Shown: positions 47,030 through 56,542 of the stretch, piece by piece | How the letters are laid out: each line of letters opens with the position of its first letter | Position numbering within the stretch: the stretch's first letter is position 1 | From: Escherichia sp. E4742 | Lineage (GTDB): Bacteria; Pseudomonadota; Gammaproteobacteria; Enterobacterales; Enterobacteriaceae | Direction of reading: 5' to 3' | Length of the DNA stretch: 64,000 bases | Assembly (NCBI RefSeq): GCF_005843885.1 | Contig: NZ_CP040443.1 | Coordinates: 3,968,001-4,032,000, forward strand | Translations under genes and position numbers: made by a program | The notes under the pieces: generated by a model | The model's database searches: none | What the model saw: only the letters and a program-made list of their open reading frames with translations | Told to the model about the DNA's origin: nothing

Positions 47030-48430
47030 TTAGAAGCTGGCGTTACGCGGGGTACGTGGGAAAGGAATCACGTCACGCACGTTCTGTACGCCGGTCACGT
47101 AGGCAATGAGGCGTTCAAAGCCAAGACCGAAACCGGAATGTGGAACAGTACCGTAGCGACGCAGATCGCGATACCACCAGTAATCTTCTTTGTTCAGGCC
47201 CATCTCCAGCATACGCTCATCCAGCACGTCCAGACGCTCTTCACGCTGCGAGCCACCAATGATCTCACCGATGCCCGGGGCCAGAACGTCCATTGCTGCA
47301 ACGGTTTTACCGTCTTCGTTAAGGCGCATGTAGAACGCTTTAATGTCTTTCGGATAGTTTTTCACGACTACCGGCGCTTTAAAGTGTTCTTCTGCCAGGT
47401 AACGTTCATGCTCGGAAGAGAGATCCACGCCCCAGTAAACCGGGTTTTCAAACTTCCTGCCGCAGTTTTCGAGAATGGTCACTGCTTCGGTGTAATCAAC
47501 CTGGGCGAAGTCTGCGTCAATGAAGCGTTCCAGACGTGAAACGGCATCTTTATCTACGCGTTCAGCGAAGAATTTCATATCGTCAGCGCGTTCTTCGAGA
47601 ACCGCTTTGAAGACGTATTTCAGCATGGCTTCAGCCAGACCGGCGATATCGTTCAGGTTAGCAAACGCGACTTCTGGCTCCAGCATCCAGAATTCCGCCA
47701 GGTGACGGCTGGTGTTGGAGTTTTCTGCACGGAAAGTCGGGCCAAAGGTATAAATTTTGGACAATGCGCAAGCGTAGGTTTCGCCGTTCAACTGGCCAGA
47801 TACGGTCAGGAAAGACTCTTTACCGAAGAAGTCTTTGTCGAAATCCACTTTGCCCTGATCGTTACGTGGTAGGTTTTCCAGATCCAGCGTTGAAACGCGG
47901 AACATTTCGCCAGCGCCTTCGGTATCAGATGCGGTAATCAGTGGCGTTGAAACCCAGAAGAATCCCTGCTCGTTAAAGAAGCGATGCAGCGCCTGTGCCA
48001 GCGTGTGGCGAACGCGCGCAACAGCGCCAATCAGGTTGGTACGCGGACGCAGGTGAGCGACTTCACGCAGATACTCAATGCTGTGGCGTTTTGCTGCCAT
48101 CGGGTAAGTATCTGGATCTTCAACCCAACCAGCGACTTCAACGTTGCTGGCCTGAATTTCAAATTGTTGCCCCTGGCCCGGCGACGCCACGACTTTACCC
48201 GTCACAATGACCGAGCAACCGGTGGTCAGACGCAGGACGTCTTCATTGTAATTGGGCAGAGAATTATTGATGACAGCCTGTACAGGATCAAAGCAGGAAC
48301 CGTCATAAACGGCGAGGAAGGAGATGCCAGCTTTTGAATCTCGGCGGGTACGTACCCATCCGCGCACGGTGACTTCGCTGTCAACGGCTACGCGGCCCTG
48401 GAGTACGTCGGCTACAGGCACAACGCTCAT
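47030..48430 (-). CDS. asnS: Asparaginyl-tRNA synthetase
   Basis: This 466-residue class IIb synthetase has an N-terminal OB-fold anticodon-binding domain (about 1-110), then the catalytic core with motif 2 FRAENSNTSRHLAEFWMLEP and motif 3 GFGLGFERLIAYV. The ATG at 48430 (MSVVPVAD) has AGAGAGAATATT before it and gives the known length; an in-frame GTG 15 codons upstream is rejected. It is monocistronic with its own terminator. Confidence 0.98.
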   Translation of the reverse strand: MSVVPVADVLQGRVAVDSEVTVRGWVRTRRDSKAGISFLAVYDGSCFDPVQAVINNSLPNYNEDVLRLTTGCSVIVTGKVVASPGQGQQFEIQASNVEVAGWVEDPDTYPMAAKRHSIEYLREVAHLRPRTNLIGAVARVRHTLAQALHRFFNEQGFFWVSTPLITASDTEGAGEMFRVSTLDLENLPRNDQGKVDFDKDFFGKESFLTVSGQLNGETYACALSKIYTFGPTFRAENSNTSRHLAEFWMLEPEVAFANLNDIAGLAEAMLKYVFKAVLEERADDMKFFAERVDKDAVSRLERFIDADFAQVDYTEAVTILENCGRKFENPVYWGVDLSSEHERYLAEEHFKAPVVVKNYPKDIKAFYMRLNEDGKTVAAMDVLAPGIGEIIGGSQREERLDVLDERMLEMGLNKEDYWWYRDLRRYGTVPHSGFGLGFERLIAYVTGVQNVRDVIPFPRTPRNASF

Positions 48431-48566
48431 AATATTCTCTCTGTTAATAGTCGGAAAAAATAAACACTTGTCCACCCGTCAATGGGGGGGATACCTATGT
48501 TACCTGGCATCTGCAATCAGACAAGCAGAATTCGCAGATGGGACAAAAGATTTCGGAATAAAAGGC

Positions 48567-48592
48567 AAAAAAGGGAGCCGTTATGGCTCCCT
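48567..48592 (-). terminator. Intrinsic terminator after pncB
   Basis: On the minus strand, AGGGAGCC pairs with GGCTCCCT around a 5-nt loop, followed by a T run. It lies 8 bp past the pncB stop. Confidence 0.88.
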
Positions 48593-48599
48593 GATGATA

Positions 48600-49802
48600 T
48601 TAACTGGCTTTTTTAATGTGCGGAAGGTCGAACGCTTTACGCAGCGCACGGACAAACGCTTTGTCGTGGCAGATAGTTTTGCCAGGACTGTCAGAAAGTT
48701 TCGCCACCGGTTTACCGTTACACTCCACCAGCTTAATCACAATATTCAGTGGTTTGACCTGGGGAATATCGCATGTCAGGCGTGTACCGATACCAAAACT
48801 TAATTGCACACGGGAAGAGAAGTGGCGATAAAGCTCGACCGCTTTGCGTAAATCCAGATTATCAGAGAAAACCAGCGTTTTGCTCTGCGGATCAATTCCC
48901 AGCTTCTCATAATGTGCAATAGCTTTTTCGCCCCATTCTACCGGGTCCCCGGAATCATGGCGAAGTCCCTGGTAACGACTGGCAAATTCCACGCCGAAAT
49001 CACGCAGAAAAGCATCCATAGTAATGCAGTCGGTTAACGCAATGCCAAGTTGGTCAGGATATTCTTCCAGCCATGCGGCAAGGGCGGCACGTTGGCTGTT
49101 GGCAAGATTCGGGCTGATTTGTTGATGCGCCTGGAACCATTCATGCGCCTGCGTTCCCATCGGTGTGAGGGAAAGTCGACGCGCCAGATCGTAATTACTG
49201 GTGCCAACGAACCAGGGTTCCTGTTGCAAACGTTTAACGATGGTTTCTTGTACTTCGCGGGAAAAACGGCGGCGAGTGCCGAAATCCATCAGATGGAAGC
49301 GCGACATCTCGAGATCGGCAGTTAATGCCGAAAAGTCGACTAATTTGCTTTCCAGCGTATCGAGAGCTTGCGCAACGTCGGCCTGCGGTGAGCGATAGCG
49401 ATGTACCAGTTCACTGATGACCGCCAGCAGAGGAACTTCCCAGAGGATGACTTCACGCCACGGGCCGCTTAAACGAATATCCAGCTTACCGTTATCGTTG
49501 GTGACGGTGACCTGTTCCGGGTTAAAGCGGAACTCGCGCAGCCAGTTGAGATAGTCGGCCTTAAAAAAAGGCAGGGCAGAGAGCCATTGATATTCATCAT
49601 CTTGCAGGCGCAGGTGCTGCATCGCCTGAACCTGTTCACGAATAGCATCGGCATAAATACCCAGCAGATCGTCACCTCGGCAACGAAACTCCGCCGCGAC
49701 ATGCACATCATAATAGTGATGAAACACGGCTTGCTGCATATGCAACTTATAAGCATCTGTATCCAGCAACGAGTGCAGAACAGGAGAAGCGAATTGTGTC
49801 AT
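48600..49802 (-). CDS. pncB: Nicotinate phosphoribosyltransferase
   Basis: This 400-residue cytosolic enzyme converts nicotinate and PRPP to nicotinate mononucleotide in NAD salvage, with ATP-driven phosphorylation of an active-site histidine. FGTRRRFS and LRHDSGDP are family signatures. The start at 49802 (MTQFASPV) is set by length and by the NadR operator just upstream at 49832-49849; a start 16 codons earlier would put the operator inside the gene. It is divergent from pepN. Confidence 0.97.
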   Translation of the reverse strand: MTQFASPVLHSLLDTDAYKLHMQQAVFHHYYDVHVAAEFRCRGDDLLGIYADAIREQVQAMQHLRLQDDEYQWLSALPFFKADYLNWLREFRFNPEQVTVTNDNGKLDIRLSGPWREVILWEVPLLAVISELVHRYRSPQADVAQALDTLESKLVDFSALTADLEMSRFHLMDFGTRRRFSREVQETIVKRLQQEPWFVGTSNYDLARRLSLTPMGTQAHEWFQAHQQISPNLANSQRAALAAWLEEYPDQLGIALTDCITMDAFLRDFGVEFASRYQGLRHDSGDPVEWGEKAIAHYEKLGIDPQSKTLVFSDNLDLRKAVELYRHFSSRVQLSFGIGTRLTCDIPQVKPLNIVIKLVECNGKPVAKLSDSPGKTICHDKAFVRALRKAFDLPHIKKAS

Positions 49803-49831
49803 AGGTGCGCAGTAGCGTCCTCGTACGGGAG

Positions 49832-49849
49832 CGTTTAGTACAATAAACA
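49832..49849 (-). promoter_or_regulatory. NadR operator of pncB
   Basis: The minus strand reads TGTTTATTGTACTAAACG, matching the NadR box TGTTTA-N6-TAAACA with one mismatch. NadR with bound nucleotide represses pncB when NAD is plentiful. It lies 30-47 bp upstream of the start codon, so it overlaps the promoter or early transcript. Confidence 0.85.
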
Positions 49850-50067
49850 TCTTCAGGAACTGCTGGAGTATACCTTGTTTCGCAATTTATTGAACCCCGA
49901 TCACACCATATGCCACCTTTATGGTCGATGGCATTGCGCGCTGTATGTTATAAAAATGTAGCAATAAAAGCGTTTGTACCTGAAAAGATGAAGATTCTGC
50001 GTAGCGAGATTTATGCAACAGGAATAGACTGAACACCTGACTCTATAAAAGATGCTAAAGGTTATTT

Positions 50068-52680
50068 ATGACTCAACAGCCACAAGCCAAATACCGTCAC
50101 GACTACCGTGCGCCGGATTACCAGATTACTGATATTGACTTGACCTTTGACCTGAACGCGCAAAAGACGGTGGTTACCGCGATCAGCCAGGCTGTCCGTC
50201 ATGGTGCATCCGATGCTCCGCTTCGTCTGGACGGCGAAGACCTTAAACTGGTCTCTATTCATATTAACGGTGAGCCGTGGACAGCCTGGAAAGAAGAAGA
50301 GGGCGCACTGATCATCAGTAATTTACCGGAACGTTTTACGCTCAAGATTGTTAATGAAATTAGCCCGGCGTCTAACACTGCGCTGGAAGGGCTTTATCAG
50401 TCAGGCGATGCGCTCTGCACCCAGTGTGAAGCTGAAGGTTTCCGGCATATTACGTACTATCTCGATCGCCCGGATGTGCTGGCGCGTTTTACCACCAAAA
50501 TTATTGCTGATAAAACCAAATACCCGTTCTTGCTTTCCAATGGTAACCGTGTTGCGCAAGGCGAACTGGAAAATGGGCGTCACTGGGTACAGTGGCAGGA
50601 CCCATTCCCGAAACCGAGTTATCTGTTTGCGCTGGTAGCAGGTGACTTCGATGTACTTCGTGACACCTTCACTACCCGCTCCGGTCGCGAAGTGGCGCTG
50701 GAGTTGTATGTGGATCGCGGCAATCTTGACCGTGCGCCGTGGGCGATGACCTCGCTGAAAAACTCCATGAAGTGGGATGAAGAACGCTTTGGTCTGGAAT
50801 ATGACCTCGACATTTATATGATCGTTGCAGTGGATTTCTTCAACATGGGTGCAATGGAGAATAAAGGCCTTAATATCTTTAACTCCAAATATGTGCTGGC
50901 GCGTACCGACACCGCAACCGACAAAGATTATCTCGACATCGAGCGTGTCATCGGTCATGAATATTTCCATAACTGGACCGGTAACCGCGTTACCTGCCGT
51001 GACTGGTTCCAGCTCAGTCTGAAAGAAGGCTTGACCGTTTTCCGCGATCAGGAGTTCAGTTCTGACCTTGGTTCCCGCGCAGTTAACCGTATCAACAACG
51101 TACGCACCATGCGCGGGTTGCAGTTTGCGGAAGACGCCAGTCCAATGGCTCACCCAATCCGTCCGGATATGGTCATTGAAATGAACAACTTCTACACCCT
51201 GACCGTTTACGAGAAGGGCGCGGAAGTGATTCGTATGATCCACACCCTGCTGGGCGAAGAAAACTTCCAGAAAGGGATGCAGCTCTATTTCGAGCGTCAT
51301 GATGGTAGTGCTGCGACCTGCGACGATTTTGTTCAGGCGATGGAAGATGCGTCAAATGTCGATCTTTCCCATTTCCGTCGCTGGTACAGTCAGTCCGGTA
51401 CGCCGATTGTGACCGTTAAAGACGACTACAATCCGGAAACTGAGCAGTACACTCTGACCATTAGCCAGCGCACACCAGCCACGCCGGATCAGGCTGAAAA
51501 ACAGCCGCTGCATATTCCGTTTGCTATTGAATTGTATGACAACGAGGGCAAAGTAATCCCGTTGCAGAAGGACGGTCATCCGGTCAATTCGGTGCTGAAT
51601 GTCACTCAGGCGGAACAGACTTTTGTTTTTGATAACGTCTACTTCCAGCCTGTGCCTGCGCTGCTGTGCGAATTTTCCGCACCGGTGAAACTGGAATATA
51701 AATGGAGCGATCAGCAACTGACCTTCCTGATGCGCCATGCACGTAATGATTTCTCTCGTTGGGATGCCGCGCAAAGCCTGCTTGCAACCTACATCAAATT
51801 GAACGTCGCCCGTCATCAGCAAGGGCAGCCGCTATCTCTGCCAGCACATGTTGCAGACGCTTTCCGTGCGGTGCTGCTCGATGAGAAGATCGACCCGGCG
51901 CTGGCGGCAGAAATCCTGACGCTGCCTTCCGTCAATGAGATGGCAGAACTGTTTGATATCATCGACCCGATTGCCATTGCTGAAGTGCGCGAAGCTCTCA
52001 CCCGTACTCTGGCGACTGAACTGGTGGATGAGTTGCTGGCTATTTACAACGTGAATTACCAGAGCGAGTACCGCGTTGAGCATGAAGATATTGCGAAACG
52101 TACTCTGCGTAATGCCTGCCTGCGCTTCCTTGCTTTTGGTGAAACGCATCTGGCTGACGTGCTGGTGAGCAAGCAGTTCCACGAAGCCAACAATATGACC
52201 GATGCGTTGGCGGCGCTCTCGGCGGCGGTTGCTGCGCAGTTACCATGTCGTGACGCGCTGATGCAGGAGTACGACGATAAGTGGCATCAGGACGGTCTGG
52301 TGATGGATAAATGGTTTATCCTGCAAGCCACCAGCCCGGCGGCGAATGTGCTGGAGACGGTGCGTGGTCTGTTGCAGCATCGCTCATTTACCATGAGTAA
52401 CCCGAACCGCATTCGTTCGTTGATTGGTGCGTTTGCGGGCAGCAACCCGGCAGCGTTCCATGCCGAAGATGGCAGCGGTTACCAGTTCCTGGTGGAAATG
52501 CTTACCGACCTGAACAGTCGTAACCCGCAGGTGGCTTCGCGTTTGATTGAACCGTTGATTCGCCTGAAACGCTACGATGCCAAACGCCAGGCGAAAATGC
52601 GCGCGGCGCTGGAGCAGTTAAAAGGGCTGGAAAATCTCTCTGGCGATCTGTACGAGAAAATAACTAAAGCTCTGGCTTGA
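50068..52680 (+). CDS. pepN: Aminopeptidase N
   Basis: This 870-residue M1 zinc aminopeptidase with broad specificity is the main alanine aminopeptidase of E. coli. The exopeptidase motif GAMEN precedes the zinc motif HEYFH at 297-301, with the third ligand Glu about 19 residues later in LKEGLTV. Domains in order: beta-rich N-domain, catalytic domain, small beta domain, and a C-terminal helical arch. It has no signal peptide. The start follows AAAGGTTATTT. Confidence 0.99.
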   Translation: MTQQPQAKYRHDYRAPDYQITDIDLTFDLNAQKTVVTAISQAVRHGASDAPLRLDGEDLKLVSIHINGEPWTAWKEEEGALIISNLPERFTLKIVNEISPASNTALEGLYQSGDALCTQCEAEGFRHITYYLDRPDVLARFTTKIIADKTKYPFLLSNGNRVAQGELENGRHWVQWQDPFPKPSYLFALVAGDFDVLRDTFTTRSGREVALELYVDRGNLDRAPWAMTSLKNSMKWDEERFGLEYDLDIYMIVAVDFFNMGAMENKGLNIFNSKYVLARTDTATDKDYLDIERVIGHEYFHNWTGNRVTCRDWFQLSLKEGLTVFRDQEFSSDLGSRAVNRINNVRTMRGLQFAEDASPMAHPIRPDMVIEMNNFYTLTVYEKGAEVIRMIHTLLGEENFQKGMQLYFERHDGSAATCDDFVQAMEDASNVDLSHFRRWYSQSGTPIVTVKDDYNPETEQYTLTISQRTPATPDQAEKQPLHIPFAIELYDNEGKVIPLQKDGHPVNSVLNVTQAEQTFVFDNVYFQPVPALLCEFSAPVKLEYKWSDQQLTFLMRHARNDFSRWDAAQSLLATYIKLNVARHQQGQPLSLPAHVADAFRAVLLDEKIDPALAAEILTLPSVNEMAELFDIIDPIAIAEVREALTRTLATELVDELLAIYNVNYQSEYRVEHEDIAKRTLRNACLRFLAFGETHLADVLVSKQFHEANNMTDALAALSAAVAAQLPCRDALMQEYDDKWHQDGLVMDKWFILQATSPAANVLETVRGLLQHRSFTMSNPNRIRSLIGAFAGSNPAAFHAEDGSGYQFLVEMLTDLNSRNPQVASRLIEPLIRLKRYDAKRQAKMRAALEQLKGLENLSGDLYEKITKALA

Positions 52681-52688
52681 TACAAACA

Positions 52689-52871
52689 TGCCTGATGCGA
52701 CGCTGACGCGTCTTATCAGGCCTACAAACCCGTTGAAATTGCTGGTTTTGTGGTTCAGTTCATTCACGCCGCATCAGGCAACCGTGTCCAACTGCCTGAT
52801 GCGACGCTTGACGCGTCTTATCAGGCCTACAAACCTGTTGAAATTTCTGGTTTTATGCGCCGCATCCGGCA
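52689..52871. repeat. REP/BIME array with a tandem duplication between pepN and ssuB
   Basis: Two long copies, 52689-52750 and 52793-52854, share the REP stem TGCCTGATGCGACGCT...GACGCG, the arm TCTTATCAGGCCTACAAACC, and the tail GTTGAAATT-CTGGTTTT, differing at a few bases including one indel. Shorter opposite REP arms (CGCCGCATCAGGCA near 52768-52781 and GCGCCGCATCCGGCA at 52857-52871) follow each copy, so a unit of about 104 bp is repeated. It sits between the convergent ends of pepN and the ssu operon. Confidence 0.9.
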
Positions 52872-52873
52872 TA

Positions 52874-53641
52874 TTAACCATGACGCCGAATCGGTTGTTC
52901 AGAATGCCCACGCTGCATCACCCGCTGCAACACTTCCGCTTCCAGTTCCGCTAATCGTACCGACCCTAACCGGCGCGGACGGGGAATATCTACTGTTAAA
53001 TCCAGACCAATTTTTCCTTCTTCAATCAACAGCACCCGGTCAGCCATTGCAACCGATTCGCTAACATCATGCGTCACCAGCAGGACGGTAAAGCCGTGCT
53101 CCTGCCAAAGTGACACAATTAAATCCTGCATCTCCAGTCGAGTCAGGGCATCCAGCGCGCCAAGCGGTTCATCGAGCAACAATAAACCTGGTCGATGAAT
53201 CAACGCCCTGGCCAGCGCCACACGTTGTTTCTGCCCGCCAGAAAGCGCAGCTGGCCATTCTCCCGCACGATTCTCCAGCCCTACCGCAGCCAGCGCCCGA
53301 CGTGCGGCATCGCGCCACTGGCCTTTAAGGCCTAACCCAACGTTATCAATCACCGATTTCCACGGCAGCAGACGGGCATCCTGAAACATCATGCGTGTAT
53401 CGTCCTGAATTTCGGCAAGTGGCGTTGTGCCCGCTAACACATCGCCTGCGGTTGGCGTTTCCAGACCAGCCAGAAGGCGCAGCAGGGTACTTTTACCACC
53501 GCCGCTGCGACCCACTACCGCCACAAACTGACCTGCCGGAATATGCAAATCCAGTTGGTTCAGGACGATATTTTCTGCGTAATGTTTGCTTACCGTATTA
53601 AGTAGCAGTGGCATACCCTGGTTCAAGCGTGCAGTATTCAT
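52874..53641 (-). CDS. ssuB: Aliphatic sulfonate ABC transporter ATPase SsuB
   Basis: This 255-residue ATPase has Walker A GRSGGGKST, signature LSGGQKQR, Walker B LLLLDEPLGALD and switch His in VTHDVSE. It powers uptake of alkanesulfonates as a sulfur source. It is the last gene of ssuEADCB; its start overlaps the ssuC stop by four bases. The 3' end lies next to the REP array. Confidence 0.97.
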   Translation of the reverse strand: MNTARLNQGMPLLLNTVSKHYAENIVLNQLDLHIPAGQFVAVVGRSGGGKSTLLRLLAGLETPTAGDVLAGTTPLAEIQDDTRMMFQDARLLPWKSVIDNVGLGLKGQWRDAARRALAAVGLENRAGEWPAALSGGQKQRVALARALIHRPGLLLLDEPLGALDALTRLEMQDLIVSLWQEHGFTVLLVTHDVSESVAMADRVLLIEEGKIGLDLTVDIPRPRRLGSVRLAELEAEVLQRVMQRGHSEQPIRRHG

Positions 53642-54429
53642 ACCGTGGCCTCCTTCAAATGATAAGCCGGGTTCCAGCGCAGCCAGACGCGCTCTAATAA
53701 TTGGGCGCTGACGTCAGCAAGTTTGCCGAGCAGGGCGTAAAGAATAATGGCAACTACCACCACGTCCGTTTGCAGAAACTCCCGCGCATTCATTGCCAGA
53801 TAACCAATGCCGGAATTAGCAGAAATGGTTTCGGCAACAATCAGCGTCAGCCACATCAAACCTAACGCAAAGCGCACACCGACCATAATTGAGGGCAGAG
53901 CTCCGGGGAGGATCACATGGATAAACAGCGGCACGCCGGATAAGCCATAGCTGCGCGCCATCTCTACCAGCCCACGATCGATATTACGAATGCCGTGCCA
54001 GGTATTGATATAAATAGGGAATAGCGTGCCAAGCGCCACCAGGAAAATCTTTGCGGACTCATCAATACCAAACCATAAAATCACTAATGGGATCAGCGCC
54101 AGATGCGGCACGTTGCGCAACATCTGAATTGAAGTGTCCAGTAGCCGTTCTCCCCAGCGTGACAGACCGCTAATCAGCCCCAGAATCAATCCCAGCGATC
54201 CGCCAATGGAAAAACCGATCAGCGCCCGCCAGGAACTGATCGCCAGATGTTGCCACAATTCACCGCTGGCTGAGAGCGTCCAGAATGCCATCACCACTCC
54301 TTCCGGAGAGGGCAAAATACGTGTCGACAGCCAGCCAACTGAGGAGGCCAGTTGCCACACCGCCACGATGCCCACCGGTAAAAACCAGGGGGCAACGCGC
54401 AATAACCACTTCTTCACTGGCGTTGCCAT
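53638..54429 (-). CDS. ssuC: Aliphatic sulfonate ABC transporter permease SsuC
   Basis: This 263-residue inner-membrane permease has about six helices and the cytoplasmic EAA loop (MARSYGLSGVPLFIHVILPGA). Two adjacent ATG codons occur at the start; the second is used, to match the known length. It lies 11 bp downstream of ssuD and overlaps ssuB. Confidence 0.96.
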   Translation of the reverse strand: MATPVKKWLLRVAPWFLPVGIVAVWQLASSVGWLSTRILPSPEGVVMAFWTLSASGELWQHLAISSWRALIGFSIGGSLGLILGLISGLSRWGERLLDTSIQMLRNVPHLALIPLVILWFGIDESAKIFLVALGTLFPIYINTWHGIRNIDRGLVEMARSYGLSGVPLFIHVILPGALPSIMVGVRFALGLMWLTLIVAETISANSGIGYLAMNAREFLQTDVVVVAIILYALLGKLADVSAQLLERVWLRWNPAYHLKEATV

Positions 54430-54440
54430 CATCTTATTCC

Positions 54441-55586
54441 TTAGCTTTGCGCGACTTTACGTGGGATAAACTCATTCGCCACCGCTTCACCTTGCAGATT
54501 TAGCGGCTGCGGCTGGGGAATTTCCGGGATGGCAACATCCAGATGTGGGAACAGTAACTCGCCGACCCGATACGCTTCTTCCAGATGCGGATAACCAGAA
54601 AGGACAAAGCTGTCGATGCCAAGCGCGGCGTATTCGTTGATTCGCGCGGCGACCGTAGGACCATCGCCCACCAGCGCCGTCCCGGCACCGCCGCGCACTA
54701 AACCAACGCCCGCCCATAAATTAGGGCTGATCTCCAGATTGTCGCGCTTGCCATTATGCAGCGCCGCCATTCGCTGTTGCCCCACGGAATCCGTCCTTGC
54801 AAAAGCGGCTTGTGCTCTGGAGATGGTGTCATCATCAAGATGGGAGATTAACCGTTCGGCGGCCTGCCACGCTTCATCGTTGGTTTCGCGGACAATCACA
54901 TGCAGACGAATACCGAAACGGATTTTGCGCCCATGCGCGGCGGCTTTTTCCCGCACTTGTTCGATCTTCTCTTTTACACGCTCCGGCGGTTCGCCCCAGG
55001 TGAGATAAAGATCAACCTGTTCGGCAGCCAGATCCTGAGCAACGTCGGACGATCCGCCAAAGTAAAGAGGAGGGTACGGCTGTTGGATTGGTGGAAAGAG
55101 CAGTTTTGCTCCTCGCACATGAATGTATTTGCCGTTGAAATCGACGGTTTCACCCAGCAACAACCGCCGCCAGACCTGGGTAAATTCCGCCGAGGCTTCG
55201 TAACGTTCGCTATGGTCAAGGAACACGCCGTCGCCTGCCAGCTCTTGCGGATCGCTGCCTGTGACCAGGTTAAACAACGCGCGTCCATTAGAGAGACGAT
55301 CAAGCGTGGCAGCCTGGCGAGCGGCAACGGTGGGGGACGTCACGCTGGGGCGCAGGGCGACGAGAAACTTCAGCCGTTGCGTCACCGGGATCATTGACGC
55401 CGCAACCAGCCACGCATCTTCGCAGGAACGCCCTGTTGGGATTAGCACGCCGGTATAGCCAAGACGATCCGCTGCTTGCGCAATCTGTTGCAGATACCCA
55501 TGATCAACCGGGCGAGAGCCTTCTTCCGTTCCCAGATAATGACCGTCACCGTGCGTGGGTAAAAACCAGAACATATTCAGACTCAT
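54441..55586 (-). CDS. ssuD: FMNH2-dependent alkanesulfonate monooxygenase SsuD
   Basis: This 381-residue bacterial-luciferase-like TIM-barrel enzyme cleaves C-S bonds of alkanesulfonates to release sulfite, using FMNH2 from SsuE. Family segments LVALRPSVTSP and FNLVTGSDPQE are present. The start overlaps the ssuA stop by four bases. Confidence 0.98.
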   Translation of the reverse strand: MSLNMFWFLPTHGDGHYLGTEEGSRPVDHGYLQQIAQAADRLGYTGVLIPTGRSCEDAWLVAASMIPVTQRLKFLVALRPSVTSPTVAARQAATLDRLSNGRALFNLVTGSDPQELAGDGVFLDHSERYEASAEFTQVWRRLLLGETVDFNGKYIHVRGAKLLFPPIQQPYPPLYFGGSSDVAQDLAAEQVDLYLTWGEPPERVKEKIEQVREKAAAHGRKIRFGIRLHVIVRETNDEAWQAAERLISHLDDDTISRAQAAFARTDSVGQQRMAALHNGKRDNLEISPNLWAGVGLVRGGAGTALVGDGPTVAARINEYAALGIDSFVLSGYPHLEEAYRVGELLFPHLDVAIPEIPQPQPLNLQGEAVANEFIPRKVAQS

Positions 55587-56542
55587 AATTGTTTTCCTTC
55601 CAGTTGAGTGGGCTGCCAGATGCGCTGGCGGATATCGACTTTTTTCGGCACCAGACGATTTTCATAAAACAGGTCGGCAGTGTGTTGCTGTAAAGCAGCA
55701 ACCTCGGCGCTCACGGGGTTGATGGTGGTAATGGGGCGATGGTCAAGATATGAGGCAATGACCGGAGCCGGTAAACCCATTGTTTTTGCCAACAGGGCGA
55801 TGCTTTGTTCGCGCTGGCTATGGGTTAAGGCATCGGCCTCGCTAAAGGTTGCCAGTACGCCCTGAATAAAAGCGCCGTTCTTCTCCGCATATGGACGAGC
55901 AGCAAGATAAAACGATCCTGTTTGATTGAGATCGGTACCGTCTTTTAGAACCCGCACGCCGCCCTGTAATAATGCGGCGGAGTAGTAGGGGTCCCAGATG
56001 GCCCAGGCGTCGACGTTACCTTGCTGGAACGCGGCGCGGGCATCGGCGGGCGTCAGGTAAGTGGGTTGGATATCGGTGAATTTAAGCCCGGCCTGTTGCA
56101 GGGCGCGCAGTAAAAGGTTGTGCGAACTGGAACCTTTCTGAAATGCGACTTTGTGGCCCTTTAGTTCAGCCACAGTTTTGATCGGGCTGTTTTCTGGCAC
56201 CAGAATCACTTCGGCTTTGGGCTTCGGCGGCTCGACGCCCACGTACACCAAATCAGCCCCGGCGGCCTGAGCAAAAATTGGCGGAATGTCCCCCGTACTG
56301 CCCAGATCGATACTGCCGACGTTTAACGCCTCCAACATTTGCGGACCAGCGGGAAACTCCACCCACGAAATTTTGGTTTGCGGATAGCGTGTTTCCAGCA
56401 ACTGGTGGCTTTTTGCCAGCACCATGCTGATGCTGCCTTTCTGATAACCTATCCGTAACGCTTCAGGAGAGGACTCCGCAGCAATCGCGAGCGTAGAGAC
56501 GCTGAATAATCCCACCAGAGCCACTTTAAAAATATTACGCAT
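55583..56542 (-). CDS. ssuA: Aliphatic sulfonate-binding periplasmic protein SsuA
   Basis: This 319-residue solute-binding protein of the SsuA/TauA/nitrate type has a signal peptide (MRNIFKVALVG..., cleavage near AIAA-ESSPEA). The start at 56542 is the one that begins the signal; the frame extends 29 codons upstream into ssuE. It overlaps the ssuE end by eight bases. The signal peptide and several body positions differ from K-12 as I remember it, more than in most neighbours. Confidence 0.97.
   Translation of the reverse strand: MRNIFKVALVGLFSVSTLAIAAESSPEALRIGYQKGSISMVLAKSHQLLETRYPQTKISWVEFPAGPQMLEALNVGSIDLGSTGDIPPIFAQAAGADLVYVGVEPPKPKAEVILVPENSPIKTVAELKGHKVAFQKGSSSHNLLLRALQQAGLKFTDIQPTYLTPADARAAFQQGNVDAWAIWDPYYSAALLQGGVRVLKDGTDLNQTGSFYLAARPYAEKNGAFIQGVLATFSEADALTHSQREQSIALLAKTMGLPAPVIASYLDHRPITTINPVSAEVAALQQHTADLFYENRLVPKKVDIRQRIWQPTQLEGKQL

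Noticed and set aside
52688..53064. Two short frames after pepN
   Set aside because: They are translations of REP repeats and of ssuB antisense; the repeat-derived peptide MPDATLTRLIRPTNPL is a common artefact.
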